Shown: one piece after another, positions 18,601 to 26,254 of the stretch
Numbering within the stretch: the stretch's first letter is position 1
Layout of the letters: each line of letters begins with the position of its first letter
From: Mesorhizobium sp. Z1-4
GTDB taxonomy: Bacteria; Pseudomonadota; Alphaproteobacteria; Rhizobiales; Rhizobiaceae
Assembly: GCF_004000235.1 (NCBI RefSeq)
Contig: NZ_RCIO01000003.1
Coordinates: 496,373-560,372 of the forward strand
Length of the DNA stretch: 64,000 nt
Reading direction: 5' to 3'
Position numbers and translations under genes: made by a program
Notes under the pieces: model-generated
The model's input: only the letters and a program-made list of their open reading frames with translations
Database searches by the model: none
What the model was told of the DNA's origin: nothing

Positions 18601-19241
18601 GCAAGCAGGCAGGGGGCGGAACCGTCGATGCTTCAGCGGCTGCCGACGGCGGCGCTGCGGCCATTTCCGCCGGCAAATTGCCGAACGCCGAAGACGATGG
18701 CTGGGCGATGCGCGGCGATCGCATCGTTACGTTGCGAAAGCTGCTACGCGGCAAGGCAGCCGAAGCAATCGCGGCAGCCGCAGCGGTCGATTTCGGCCCC
18801 ATCGATCTGCCCGGACCGACCGGCGAAGCGAATACGCTGGCGTTGCATCCGCGCGGACGTGTTCTTTGCCTCGGTCCGGACGGTGGAGCGTTGATGGCGC
18901 AGGCCGTACAGGCGCTGGCCGCCGGCAACGCGGTCGTTGCGGTCGCACCCGGTGCTTCGTCGGCGCTTTCCCTGCTCATGGGTAAAGATCTGCCTGTCGC
19001 TGCATTCGACGGTACACTCGAGCACAGCCAGCTAGCGGGGCTCGATATCGATGTCGTGGCCTATGCCGCCACAGGCGAGGCGCTGCGCGCGGTGCGGCAG
19101 GCCCTGGCAGAGCGCGAAGGGCCGATTGTACGCCTTGTGTCGGAGCCGATCGAAGCGGAAGCCTATGCGCTGGAGCGCGCGACCTGCGTAGACACCACCG
19201 CGGCCGGCGGTAATGCCAGCCTTCTGGCCGCTGCGGAGTAG
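15612..19241 (+). CDS. putA: Bifunctional proline dehydrogenase / P5C dehydrogenase PutA
   Basis: A 1209-residue enzyme that converts proline to glutamate in two steps. Order: helical N-terminal region, FAD proline dehydrogenase domain (about 130-470, with KGAYWDTEIKRAQ and RLHGMGEAL), an aldehyde dehydrogenase domain (about 570-1010, with catalytic cysteine in FQSAGQRCSALR), and a C-terminal ALDH-like extension. There is no N-terminal ribbon-helix-helix domain, so regulation falls to PutR. The start was moved to the ATG at 15612, where GGAG lies about eleven bases upstream. The protein associates with the membrane to feed electrons to quinone. Confidence 0.95.
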   Translation: MTAALNELRKTIRANTLPDETEAVARLAAMAALSAEDRAAISADAAGLVRAVRGSTNPQLMEAFLAEYGLSTREGVALMCLAEALLRVPDAETVDELIRDKIAPHDWSEHIGDSGSIFVNASTWALMLTGRVLEEGEAGIEGTLRSLVRRLGEPVIRRAVATAMRELGEQFVLGRNIKEARKNGASARAKGYLYSYDMLGEAARTEADAKRYWKAYADAIAELDSGSEGNDIRKNPGISVKLSALHPRYELAQKETMLPVMVKRLRSLCHAAHNARMGLNIDAEEADRLDLSLDVIEQVLSDEEFADWAGFGVVVQAYGPRAAFVIDWLHALAEKLDRRIMVRLVKGAYWDTEIKRAQVLGLPGYPVFTRKANTDASYIACARKLLGMTDRIYPQFATHNAHTVAAILNMAGKDRDVFEFQRLHGMGEALHETVRKREGTRCRIYAPVGAHEDLLAYLVRRLLENGANSSFVHQIVDEHVQPEQIAADPLEQVLGNASAHNTAIPMPADIFHPQRPNSAGFDIAYTETLSALGAQMAPFAAPYRWQGAPLTARKGKAGEGREVLNPANVSDVVGTIAEASAADVTAAVDAALKAQTSWAQRPVADRAALLSNIAKLYEEHTGEFLALATREAGKTLADAVAELREAVDFLHYYAAGAAGAEKDSAARGVIACISPWNFPLAIFAGQIAAALVTGNAVIAKPAEQTPLIAHRAVELMREAGVPADIIQLLPGDGPAVGQPLTADPRIAGVCFTGSVEVARAIERQLAKTAVPDAMLIAETGGLNAMIVDSTALPEQAVRDVIASAFQSAGQRCSALRMLYVQRDVADKVIGMLRGAMQVLSVGDPWRISTDVGPLIDDEANAAIAAYCEELTKAGKLVEKLEAPQGGHFLAPHLFRVSGIEELEREIFGPVLHVATFEADEIDKVIAAVNARGYGLTFGLHTRIDARVQHVIDRVCAGNLYVNRNQIGAVVGAQPFGGEGLSGTGPKAGGPHYLKRFRKQAGGGTVDASAAADGGAAAISAGKLPNAEDDGWAMRGDRIVTLRKLLRGKAAEAIAAAAAVDFGPIDLPGPTGEANTLALHPRGRVLCLGPDGGALMAQAVQALAAGNAVVAVAPGASSALSLLMGKDLPVAAFDGTLEHSQLAGLDIDVVAYAATGEALRAVRQALAEREGPIVRLVSEPIEAEAYALERATCVDTTAAGGNASLLAAAE

Positions 19242-19254
19242 TGGTGCATAAAGT

Positions 19255-19269
19255 TGACTGAAACTATCA
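19255..19269 (+). promoter_or_regulatory. RirA iron-responsive box 1 upstream of hemP (TGA-N9-TCA)
   Basis: TGA at 19255-19257, nine bases, TCA at 19267-19269, exactly the IRO-box pattern described for RirA targets in rhizobia. It starts 14 bases after putA ends and lies 75 bases before the hemP ATG. Such a short pattern will occur by chance, but the position next to hemP and rirA supports it. Confidence 0.6.
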
Positions 19270-19280
19270 GCTATTGTAGC

Positions 19281-19309
19281 GATAAGATGACTGTGAATGT
19301 CACCTTATC
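19281..19309 (+). promoter_or_regulatory. Palindromic iron box 2 upstream of hemP
   Basis: A second TGA-N9-TCA match (19288-19302) is embedded in a longer dyad: arms GATAAG (19281-19286) with CTTATC (19304-19309), and TGAC (19288-19291) with GTCA (19299-19302). It ends 35 bases before the hemP start. Repression by RirA under iron sufficiency is the natural reading; the DNA shows only the pattern. Confidence 0.65.
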
Positions 19310-19344
19310 GCAGTCGGCATGCCAACCGAAAACGGGGAAGTCAT

Positions 19345-19536
19345 ATGTCCGGCCCAGTGCACATCGTTCACCCATCCCAGCCGCTGAAGAACTTTTCGGC
19401 TCTCAAGCCGCAGCCTGTGCGTACACTTTCGAGCAGCAATCTGTTCGAAGGGCGGCGCGAGATTGCGATCGAACACGGCGAATTCGTCTACCGGCTCAAA
19501 ATCACCCGGCAGGGCAAACTCATCCTGAACAAATAG
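19345..19536 (+). CDS. hemP: Hemin uptake protein HemP/HmuP
   Basis: A 63-residue protein. The C-terminal half, SSNLFEGRREIAIEHGEFVY followed by RLKITRQGKLILNK, is the HemP family core. GGGGAAG lies five bases before the ATG at 19345; the in-frame ATG at 19297 has none. In rhizobia HmuP helps activate haem-receptor expression. Here it stands alone without hmuSTUV, preceded by two iron boxes and facing rirA. Confidence 0.88.
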   Translation: MSGPVHIVHPSQPLKNFSALKPQPVRTLSSSNLFEGRREIAIEHGEFVYRLKITRQGKLILNK

Positions 19537-19568
19537 CCTGGAATTCCCGCAGGCGTTGCGGCGTCGCT

Positions 19569-20027
19569 TCAGGCTGACGCCGCGACTTCCATCGCTTCGA
19601 TACCGAGCAGGTTGCGGATCGAAGGCCGCGCGGCAACGAGATCGGCGATGGTGTATCCTTCCAGTACCTCGAAGAACGCGCCAAGTGCCTTGCGCAACGC
19701 CTCATTGAGCGCGCAGGAATCGACAAGCGGGCACTCGGTCGCGCCGTCCTCGAAACATTCCGCCATGGCGAAGTTGTCTTCGGTTACGCGCACTGTGTCG
19801 AAAAGCGTGATCTCGGACGCCGGCTTGCCCAACCTGATGCCGCCTTTGCGGCCACGCACCGTTTCGATCAGTCCGTTTTCCACCAGCGGCTGAAGAATCT
19901 TGAACAGAAACAGTTCTGAAAGCGAGTAAGCGGCCGCGATCTCCGGCACCCTGCTGAGCCGCCCTTCATTGGCAGCGCAATACATCAGGATCCGGATCGC
20001 GTAGTTGGTTTGGCGGGTCAGCCGCAT
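19569..20027 (-). CDS. rirA: Rhizobial iron regulator RirA (Rrf2 family)
   Basis: A 152-residue Rrf2-family winged-helix repressor. The DNA-binding region covers residues 1-62 (MRLTRQTNYAIRILMYCA..., RGRKGGIRLG). The three cluster-binding cysteines fall at 91, 99 and 105, the positions reported for RirA of Rhizobium leguminosarum. Holo-RirA with a 4Fe-4S cluster represses iron uptake genes when iron is plentiful. It is convergent with hemP, 32 bases apart. The upstream region carries an Irr-like motif. Confidence 0.9.
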   Translation of the reverse strand: MRLTRQTNYAIRILMYCAANEGRLSRVPEIAAAYSLSELFLFKILQPLVENGLIETVRGRKGGIRLGKPASEITLFDTVRVTEDNFAMAECFEDGATECPLVDSCALNEALRKALGAFFEVLEGYTIADLVAARPSIRNLLGIEAMEVAASA

Positions 20028-20063
20028 AGGTTCCTCACTTTGATGTCGACCATCGGACCATAA

Positions 20064-20082
20064 ATTAGAACAGTTCCAGAAT
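20064..20082 (-). promoter_or_regulatory. Possible Irr (ICE) motif upstream of rirA
   Basis: TTAGAAC (20065-20071), two bases, then TTCCAGAA (20074-20081) resembles the rhizobial iron control element TTTAGAA-N3-TTCTAAA with a few mismatches. It lies about 40 bases upstream of the rirA start. Irr and RirA cross-regulation is known in rhizobia, so the site would make sense, but no irr gene is in this window. Confidence 0.4.
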
Positions 20083-20097
20083 AAATCTAGTCTCTAT

Positions 20098-20113
20098 CTG
20101 TCAACTTTGACAG
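20098..20113 (+). repeat. Inverted repeat in the rirA/maoC intergenic region
   Basis: Perfect seven-base arms CTGTCAA (20098-20104) and TTGACAG (20107-20113) separated by CT. It sits 70 bases upstream of rirA and 76 bases before the MaoC-family gene. It looks like an operator; which regulator binds it is unknown. Confidence 0.45.
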
Positions 20114-20189
20114 CGGCAGCACATGGGTGACCGGGCTTGCATGTTCGCAGGCGAAAGCGCAAGACGCGCCGGCAAACAGGAGATTGACC

Positions 20190-20672
20190 GTGCTGGACAA
20201 AGCGCAAGAGCATGACGGAATTACGCTTGCCGGGATGTCCGGCCGGATCGGGCAGGAACTTGGCGTTTCCAGCTGGATAACGGTCGACCAGCCGATGATC
20301 GATCAGTTCGCGGCATGCACCGGCGACAATCAGTGGATTCATGTCGATGCGGATCGTGCAGCGCGCGAAATGCCGACGGGCACTACTATCGCCCACGGAT
20401 TTCTGACACTGTCGCTGCTGTCGGCACTATCCTACGAACTCGGCGGGATACCGGCCGACGTGCATTCTTCGATCAATTACGGCATCGAAAGGCTGCGGTT
20501 TCTCGCGCCGGTGCGGCCCGGCGCCAGGCTGCGGCTGCGCACCACGCTCACAGGCTTCGAGGAGCGAGGGGCAGGGCAGTATCTCATGCGGCGCGCCAAC
20601 ACCATCGAGATCGAAGGTGAAGACAAGCCTGCCCTTGTGGTCGACACGCTGACCTTGCTGGTTGCCGCTTGA
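20190..20672 (+). CDS. MaoC family dehydratase
   Basis: A 160-residue hot-dog-fold protein. The (R)-hydratase signature is present: ACTGDNQWIHVDADRA followed by GTTIAHGFLTLSL, giving the catalytic Asp and His. The start is GTG 20190 with AGGAG at 20178-20182, seven bases upstream. Such enzymes hydrate enoyl-CoA or act as nodulation protein N-like dehydratases. The neighbouring GST is convergent, so context does not settle the substrate. Confidence 0.82.
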   Translation: MLDKAQEHDGITLAGMSGRIGQELGVSSWITVDQPMIDQFAACTGDNQWIHVDADRAAREMPTGTTIAHGFLTLSLLSALSYELGGIPADVHSSINYGIERLRFLAPVRPGARLRLRTTLTGFEERGAGQYLMRRANTIEIEGEDKPALVVDTLTLLVAA

Positions 20673-20675
20673 CGT

Positions 20676-21326
20676 CTAGCTGGCGTCCGGCTGCCTGGCC
20701 GGTGCGCTGTCGACGAAGGCGGGCATGTCCATGCACGCGGCGTTGATGGCCGAGATGGTCGGGTAGGGTGCCATGTCGACCTCGAAGCGGGCGTTGTTGG
20801 TCACCTGCGCGACAAGGCATAGATCGGCGATCGTCACATCGTCGCCGTGGCAGAAACGACCGGTCGCGCTTTCGGTTGCAAGCATGTGTTCCAGCGGCTC
20901 GAATGTGGCGTTCACCCAATGGCGGAACCATGAGGCGATCCCGGCGTCGTCGGCGCCATAGCGTTTGCGCAGCTCGTTGAGCACGCGCAGATTGTTCACC
21001 GGGTGGATATCGCAGCCGATCATCTGCGAAATCATGCGAACGCGGGCGCGGCCATGCGGATCGGACGGCAGGAGCGCCGGCTCGGGATGCACCTCGTCCA
21101 GAAATTCCAGAATGGCGAGCGACTGCGCGATCATCGTGCCGTCGCTCCACACGAGTGCTGGCATCAGGCCCTGCGGATTGACGTTGAGATAAGTTTCTTC
21201 GCGGTGCTCGCCGGTGCGCAGATTGTGCGCCACATATCGGTAGTCGATGCCCTTCAGGGCCAGCGCGATGCGGACGCGATATGAGGTCGATGAGCGAAAA
21301 TAGTTGTGCAGGACAATTTCGCCCAC
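20676..21326 (-). CDS. maiA: Zeta-class glutathione S-transferase, maleylacetoacetate isomerase-like
   Basis: A 216-residue protein with an N-terminal thioredoxin-like domain bearing SSTSYRVRIALALKG, the zeta-class active-site motif (SSCSxRVRIAL in MaiA), and a helical C-terminal domain. MaiA isomerises maleylacetoacetate to fumarylacetoacetate in tyrosine or gentisate breakdown. The usual partners hmgA and fahA are not beside it, so a general GST role or maleylpyruvate isomerase activity remains possible. Confidence 0.72.
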   Translation of the reverse strand: MGEIVLHNYFRSSTSYRVRIALALKGIDYRYVAHNLRTGEHREETYLNVNPQGLMPALVWSDGTMIAQSLAILEFLDEVHPEPALLPSDPHGRARVRMISQMIGCDIHPVNNLRVLNELRKRYGADDAGIASWFRHWVNATFEPLEHMLATESATGRFCHGDDVTIADLCLVAQVTNNARFEVDMAPYPTISAINAACMDMPAFVDSAPARQPDAS

Positions 21327-21356
21327 CGGCAGTCTCCCTCTTGTCCCGAAACCGGA

Positions 21357-23726
21357 TCAGTCGCCGTAAGGCACCCAGACGTTTTTCACTTCGACCGAGC
21401 GCCGCAGCATGGGGTCGAGTGCGCCATCGCCGGCGTCCCAGTCGGGCAGGCGTCCGCCGGTGGTCCAAACCCGCTTGAGGTTCCCTGCCGATTCCAGCTC
21501 GACCGCCTTGCAGGTTTCCTGGTCGGCGATCACCCACAGACCGTCCAAATCGTCATGCTTGGCGAGTACGCGGGCGAGTTCGCCGCTTTTGCCCGTTACG
21601 ATGTTGATCGCACCGGCAGGCACGTCCGAAGTTTCGATGATCTGGTAGAGATCGGTGGCAATTAGCGGCCAGCGTTCCGACGGCACTGCTACCACTGTGT
21701 TGCCCATGGCCAGCGCCGGCGCGACCGTGCCGACGAAACCGAGTAGCGGGTTCTGGTCCGGCAGCACGATGCCGAGCGTGCCGAGGGGTTCGTGAAGTGC
21801 CAACGTGACGGTGCGCGACGGCGGCTGGTGAACGGCGCCTTCGAATTTGTCGGCCATACCGGCGGCGGCAAAGAGCCGCTCGACCGCGGCATCCACCTCC
21901 GCGCGTGCCGCCTTGGCCGAAGCGCCAGTGAGGGATATCAGCCGGGCAGTGAATTCGTCTGCGCGCACCGACAGGTTTTCGCCGAGGAAATAGAGCACCT
22001 GCGCCCGGTTGAACGCAGTTGCGGAGGGCCACGTGGTGCATTTGCGCGCAGCGGCCACGGCCTCGCGGATATCCTTGCGGTTGCCGAGACCCGCTTCGCC
22101 GGCAAGCCGTCCTTTCGCGTCATAAACGCGGTAGGCGTAGTTGCCGTCGGGCCGCACCTGCTTGCCGCCGATGAAGAGCTTGGGCGTACGGTCGATGAAG
22201 TCGGCCGAGACCGGTTCCTCAGCCTTGCCTTCCGCCTTCTCCTTGAGCGGTGTGGAAGGTTTCGACTTCAAAGCGAGGTATTCGAACATGCCCTCGCGGC
22301 CGCCCTCGCGCCCGAAGCCGCTCTCGCGGTAGCCGCCGAAGCCGCAGGCGGCGTCGAACATGTTGGTGCCGTTGATCCAGATCACGCCGGCCTTCAGCTG
22401 CGGCGCGGCATGAAGCGCGAGATTGATGTTCTCGCTCCACACGGAGGCAGCAAGGCCGTAGCGCGTATTGTTGGCGAGTTCGATCGCCTCGGCCGTATTG
22501 CGGAAGGTCATGGCCGCCAGAACCGGGCCGAACACTTCTTCCTGCGCCAGAATGTTGGCGGGCGCGACATTCATCGCCAGCGTTGGGCGGAAATACCAGC
22601 CGCTGCCCGGCAGTTCATTGTCCGGCTGCCAGCAGGTGGCGCCTTGTTTCGCACCTTGCGCCACCAGTCCCGAGACGCGCTCCAACTGGGTCGTGTCGAC
22701 CAGCGGGCCGATATCGGTGTTCTTGTCGAGCGGGTCGCCGAGCCGCAGGCGGCTCATGCGGGTTTTCACCTTGGCGAGGAACGCCTCGGCAATACCCTCC
22801 TGCACGAGAAGCCGCGAACCGGCGCAGCAGACCTGGCCCTGATTGAACCAGATGCCGTCGACCAGACCTTCGACAGCCGAATCGAGATCTGCATCCTCGA
22901 ACACGATGAAAGCCGATTTGCCGCCAAGCTCGAGCGACAGCTTCTTGCCGGTGCCGGCGGTCGCGCGGCGGATGATCTTGCCCACTTCGGAGGAGCCGGT
23001 GAAGGCGATCTTGTCGACGTCCGGGTGGTTGACGATCGCTTCGCCGGCCTCGGGTCCGCCGTGAACGATGTTGACCACGCCCTTGGGTACGCCGGCATGT
23101 TCGCAGATTTCGGAAAACAGGATTGCGGTGAGCGGCGTGAACTCGGCCGGCTTCAGCACCGCCGTGCAACCGGCGGCGAGCGCGGGCGCGATTTTCCATG
23201 CAAGCATCAGCAGCGGGAAGTTCCAGGGGATGATCTGGCCAGCGACGCCCGCCGCCGTATGGTCGGGAAACTCCTTGTCGAGCCGCTGCGCCCAGCCGGC
23301 ATGATGGATGAAGTGGCGGATGGCGAGCGGCACGTCGATGTCGCGGCTTTCGCGGATCGGCTTGCCGTTGTCGATCGATTCCAGCACCGCGAACAGCCGG
23401 GCGTTGCGCTGCATGGCGCGGCCAATGGCGTAGAGAACGCGGGCGCGGGCATAGCCGCCGGCCTTCTGCCATTTGGGCAGTGCCTTGCGTGCGGCGGCGA
23501 CCGCGACTTCCACATCCGCGCTGCCGGCCTCCGAAATTTCGGCAAGTGCCGTGCCCCTGGAAGGCTCAAGCACGGTAAATGTCCTGCCGCTCTTGGCGGC
23601 ATTCCATTCACCGCCGATGAAAAGCGATTTCGTCAGGTCGCGTCCTGCCAGCCAGGCGTCGGCTTCGGCGCGCGATTCCGGTGCGGCCGCATAGTCCATA
23701 GCGTCGTAGCGCTCGATAATATTCAC
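21357..23726 (-). CDS. ALDH16-like double aldehyde dehydrogenase
   Basis: A 789-residue fusion. The first 500 residues are a complete aldehyde dehydrogenase with glutamate in SLELGGKSAF and catalytic cysteine in FNQGQVCCAGSR. A linker rich in Lys and Glu follows, then a second, shortened ALDH-like half (about 520-789) without a recognisable active site. Bacterial ALDH16 enzymes have this arrangement, the second unit being structural. It overlaps nothing and ends the deoC operon; deoC makes acetaldehyde, an obvious substrate. That link is inference. Confidence 0.82.
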   Translation of the reverse strand: MNIIERYDAMDYAAAPESRAEADAWLAGRDLTKSLFIGGEWNAAKSGRTFTVLEPSRGTALAEISEAGSADVEVAVAAARKALPKWQKAGGYARARVLYAIGRAMQRNARLFAVLESIDNGKPIRESRDIDVPLAIRHFIHHAGWAQRLDKEFPDHTAAGVAGQIIPWNFPLLMLAWKIAPALAAGCTAVLKPAEFTPLTAILFSEICEHAGVPKGVVNIVHGGPEAGEAIVNHPDVDKIAFTGSSEVGKIIRRATAGTGKKLSLELGGKSAFIVFEDADLDSAVEGLVDGIWFNQGQVCCAGSRLLVQEGIAEAFLAKVKTRMSRLRLGDPLDKNTDIGPLVDTTQLERVSGLVAQGAKQGATCWQPDNELPGSGWYFRPTLAMNVAPANILAQEEVFGPVLAAMTFRNTAEAIELANNTRYGLAASVWSENINLALHAAPQLKAGVIWINGTNMFDAACGFGGYRESGFGREGGREGMFEYLALKSKPSTPLKEKAEGKAEEPVSADFIDRTPKLFIGGKQVRPDGNYAYRVYDAKGRLAGEAGLGNRKDIREAVAAARKCTTWPSATAFNRAQVLYFLGENLSVRADEFTARLISLTGASAKAARAEVDAAVERLFAAAGMADKFEGAVHQPPSRTVTLALHEPLGTLGIVLPDQNPLLGFVGTVAPALAMGNTVVAVPSERWPLIATDLYQIIETSDVPAGAINIVTGKSGELARVLAKHDDLDGLWVIADQETCKAVELESAGNLKRVWTTGGRLPDWDAGDGALDPMLRRSVEVKNVWVPYGD

Positions 23727-23742
23727 GCTTATGCTCCCAGCG

Positions 23743-24789
23743 TCACGCCATTGCGTGGCGGTAATTGGCCGAATAGCGGCCGGTCAGGTGATGTTCGAGC
23801 TGGCGCTCGATGTCGGTCAAAAGGCTGGATGCGCCGAAGCGGAACAGGTCGGGCTCGAGCCAGCGGCGGCCGAGCTCCTCCTTCATCAATACCAGCCAGT
23901 CGAGCGATGCTTTCGCGGTGGAGATGCCGCCGGCCGGCTTGAACCCGATCTTATAGCCGGTCAGGTCCAGATAGGTGCGTATGGCGCGCACCATGGTGAG
24001 GCCGACGGGCAAGGTGGCATTGACCGATTCCTTGCCGGTCGAGGTCTTGATGAAGTCCGCGCCCGCCATCATCGAGACCATCGACGCCAGCATGACGTTG
24101 CGCAGTGTGGAGAGGTCGCCGGTACCGAGGATGACCTTCAGATGCGCTTCGCCGCAGGCTTCGCGGAAGGCTGCGACCTCGTCATAAAGTTCCTGCCAGC
24201 GGGCTTCGTACACAAGTCCGCGCGGTATCACGACATCGATCTCGTCGGCGCCATCGGCGACCGAAGCGCGGATTTCTGCAATGCGTGTCGCAAGCGGCGA
24301 CAGACCGTGCGGGAAGGCCGTGGAGACGGCAGCAACGTGAATGCCGGTTCCTTTGACCGCTTCGACTGCGGTCGCGACAAACGGGTGGTAGACGCAAACA
24401 GCCGCAGGGCGGATCGGGTGGTTCCGCAGGCCCAATGCGTCGACCAGATCGGGACGCAGCGGGTTGCGCGCCTTGGCGCACAGACGGCGGACGCGCTCGG
24501 GCGTGTCGTCGCTGTTCAGTGTCGTCAGATCCATGAGAGATATCGAACGCAGCAACCACGCGGCCTGATTGTCGCCTTTGATGGAGCGGCGTTTGGCAAG
24601 CGTTGCAACGCGCCGCTCGAGCGCGCTGCGGTTGACGGCGCGCATCGCTTCCAGAACACCATGATCGAGTGGCATTCCCGGATTTCGGACCAACTCCGCC
24701 GCTTCGGCTTCCCGAGGGGCAGGCGGCACTGCGCCCGGCAAAGGGTGAACGCTTGCGCCGGTTGTGGCGTGCTGGGTGCTGCTGACCAT
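23743..24789 (-). CDS. deoC: Deoxyribose-phosphate aldolase, long form
   Basis: A 348-residue DeoC. The Schiff-base lysine lies in ADFIKTSTGK and the second active-site lysine in GYKIGFKPAGGI. It is longer than E. coli DeoC (about 260 residues), with an N-terminal extension of some 80 residues, as in the eukaryote-like group. It cleaves 2-deoxyribose-5-phosphate to glyceraldehyde-3-phosphate and acetaldehyde. Only 16 bases separate it from the ALDH16-like gene. Confidence 0.9.
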   Translation of the reverse strand: MVSSTQHATTGASVHPLPGAVPPAPREAEAAELVRNPGMPLDHGVLEAMRAVNRSALERRVATLAKRRSIKGDNQAAWLLRSISLMDLTTLNSDDTPERVRRLCAKARNPLRPDLVDALGLRNHPIRPAAVCVYHPFVATAVEAVKGTGIHVAAVSTAFPHGLSPLATRIAEIRASVADGADEIDVVIPRGLVYEARWQELYDEVAAFREACGEAHLKVILGTGDLSTLRNVMLASMVSMMAGADFIKTSTGKESVNATLPVGLTMVRAIRTYLDLTGYKIGFKPAGGISTAKASLDWLVLMKEELGRRWLEPDLFRFGASSLLTDIERQLEHHLTGRYSANYRHAMA

Positions 24790-24991
24790 ATTAATACCCG
24801 AAATACAACTAAACAGGCCCGTCCGGTGCGATACCGGATAGTGCCTCCTCCTGCCGGTGTTATCTCACGCCTTGGTGGGGCGAAACAAGGCGCAATGGCT
24901 GGCCCAGTGCCAAGATGCGCCTTGACACAGTGGAGTGCGTGACCGACCTAGCGCCATGCGCAGACCGGCGCCATCGACGGAGCAAATACGC

Positions 24992-26227
24992 ATGACGCAG
25001 TCCTCGTTCGACGTGGTGATCATCGGTGCGGGGCATGGCGGAGTGGAATTGGCTGCCGCGCTTCGGCAGCACCAGTATTCAGGTTCCATCGCGTTGATTT
25101 CCGATCAGCCGGACCTGCCGTATCAGCGGCCGCCGCTCTCCAAGGACTATATCAAGCGTGCCGCCAATACTCCGGCGCTGGTTCTGAAGCCCGAGAATTT
25201 CTATGCCGACAATGCAATCGACCTGCGCCTTGGCGTGAAAGCCGAGGCGGTCGACCGGGAAAGCTGCTCAGTCGCGCTCTCGGATGGCACCAGCATCACT
25301 TATGGCCATCTTGTATTTGCCACCGGCGCGCGCAACCGCAAGCCGCCGGTGCCCGGGCTCGTTCACCCGAACGTGCTGGAACTGCGCACGTTGGCGGATG
25401 CCAACCGCATCGTGCAGGCGCTTCCGAACACCACGCATATCGCGGTTGTCGGCGGGGGGTTCATCGGGCTCGAAGCCGCCAGCCTGTTGCGCGGCATGGG
25501 CATTGGAGTCGATGTGATCGAAATGGCGCCGCGGCTGATGCAGCGTGCGGTTTCGGAGCCCATGTCGGAGTGGTTTCTCGCGCATCATCGGGGCGAGGGG
25601 AGCACAGTACACCTTTCAACGTCGGTTGCTGCCGTGGATCAGGGCAACGGCGGCGCAGATGTGCAGCTTTCCAGCGGGGGCACGGTGAAAGCCGATGCCG
25701 TTCTGCTCGCGGCAGGCGTGCAGCCCAACACGGATATTGCAGAGGCCTGCGGACTGGAGGTGGCGAACGGCATATTGGTCGACGAGCATCTTGTGACCAG
25801 CGACCCGGCCATATCCGCAATCGGCGATTGCGCAGCCTATCCCTCCGTCCATCTCGGCGGCATGGCGCGGCTCGAAGCGGTGCAGAACGCAGTCGATCAT
25901 GCGCGCTGCGTGGCCGGGCGGCTCACCGGGCAAACGAAACCATATGCCGCGCTGCCATGGTTCTGGTCGATCCAGGGCGCCGCGCGGCTGCAGATTGCCG
26001 GGCTGTCGCGTCCCGGGTTAAACGGGATCATACGCAGGGGGGCAGACGAAAGCCGGTTTTCGGTGTTTCTGTATGATGGCGAGGAACTGGTGGCAGTGGA
26101 GTCGGTCAACAGCCCGGCCGACCACATGGCGGCGCGCAAGCTGATCGGCAGCGGCATCGAACTGACGCCACAGCAGGCCGGCGATCCCGCTTTCGACCTG
26201 AAGGCGCTGATTTCGGCGCGCGGATAG
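24992..26227 (+). CDS. FAD-dependent oxidoreductase, ferredoxin reductase type
   Basis: A 411-residue flavoprotein. The FAD-binding GAGHGGVE (residues 11-18) and NAD-binding GGGFIGLEAA (about 152-161) frame a BphA4/rhodocoxin-reductase-like fold, with AIGDCA near residue 275 and a C-terminal reductase domain. It would pass electrons from NAD(P)H to a ferredoxin. No ferredoxin or P450 is adjacent. The ATG at 24992 has GGAG nine bases upstream. Divergent from deoC across 202 bases. Confidence 0.82.
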   Translation: MTQSSFDVVIIGAGHGGVELAAALRQHQYSGSIALISDQPDLPYQRPPLSKDYIKRAANTPALVLKPENFYADNAIDLRLGVKAEAVDRESCSVALSDGTSITYGHLVFATGARNRKPPVPGLVHPNVLELRTLADANRIVQALPNTTHIAVVGGGFIGLEAASLLRGMGIGVDVIEMAPRLMQRAVSEPMSEWFLAHHRGEGSTVHLSTSVAAVDQGNGGADVQLSSGGTVKADAVLLAAGVQPNTDIAEACGLEVANGILVDEHLVTSDPAISAIGDCAAYPSVHLGGMARLEAVQNAVDHARCVAGRLTGQTKPYAALPWFWSIQGAARLQIAGLSRPGLNGIIRRGADESRFSVFLYDGEELVAVESVNSPADHMAARKLIGSGIELTPQQAGDPAFDLKALISARG

Positions 26228-26254
26228 GGCTCAGACACTCTGGGGAGGAACGAC

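Noticed and set aside
21792-23942. 716-codon open frame opposite the ALDH16-like gene
   Set aside because: It is an antisense shadow of a GC-rich gene: the opposite strand encodes a complete aldehyde dehydrogenase, and this frame has no family motifs.
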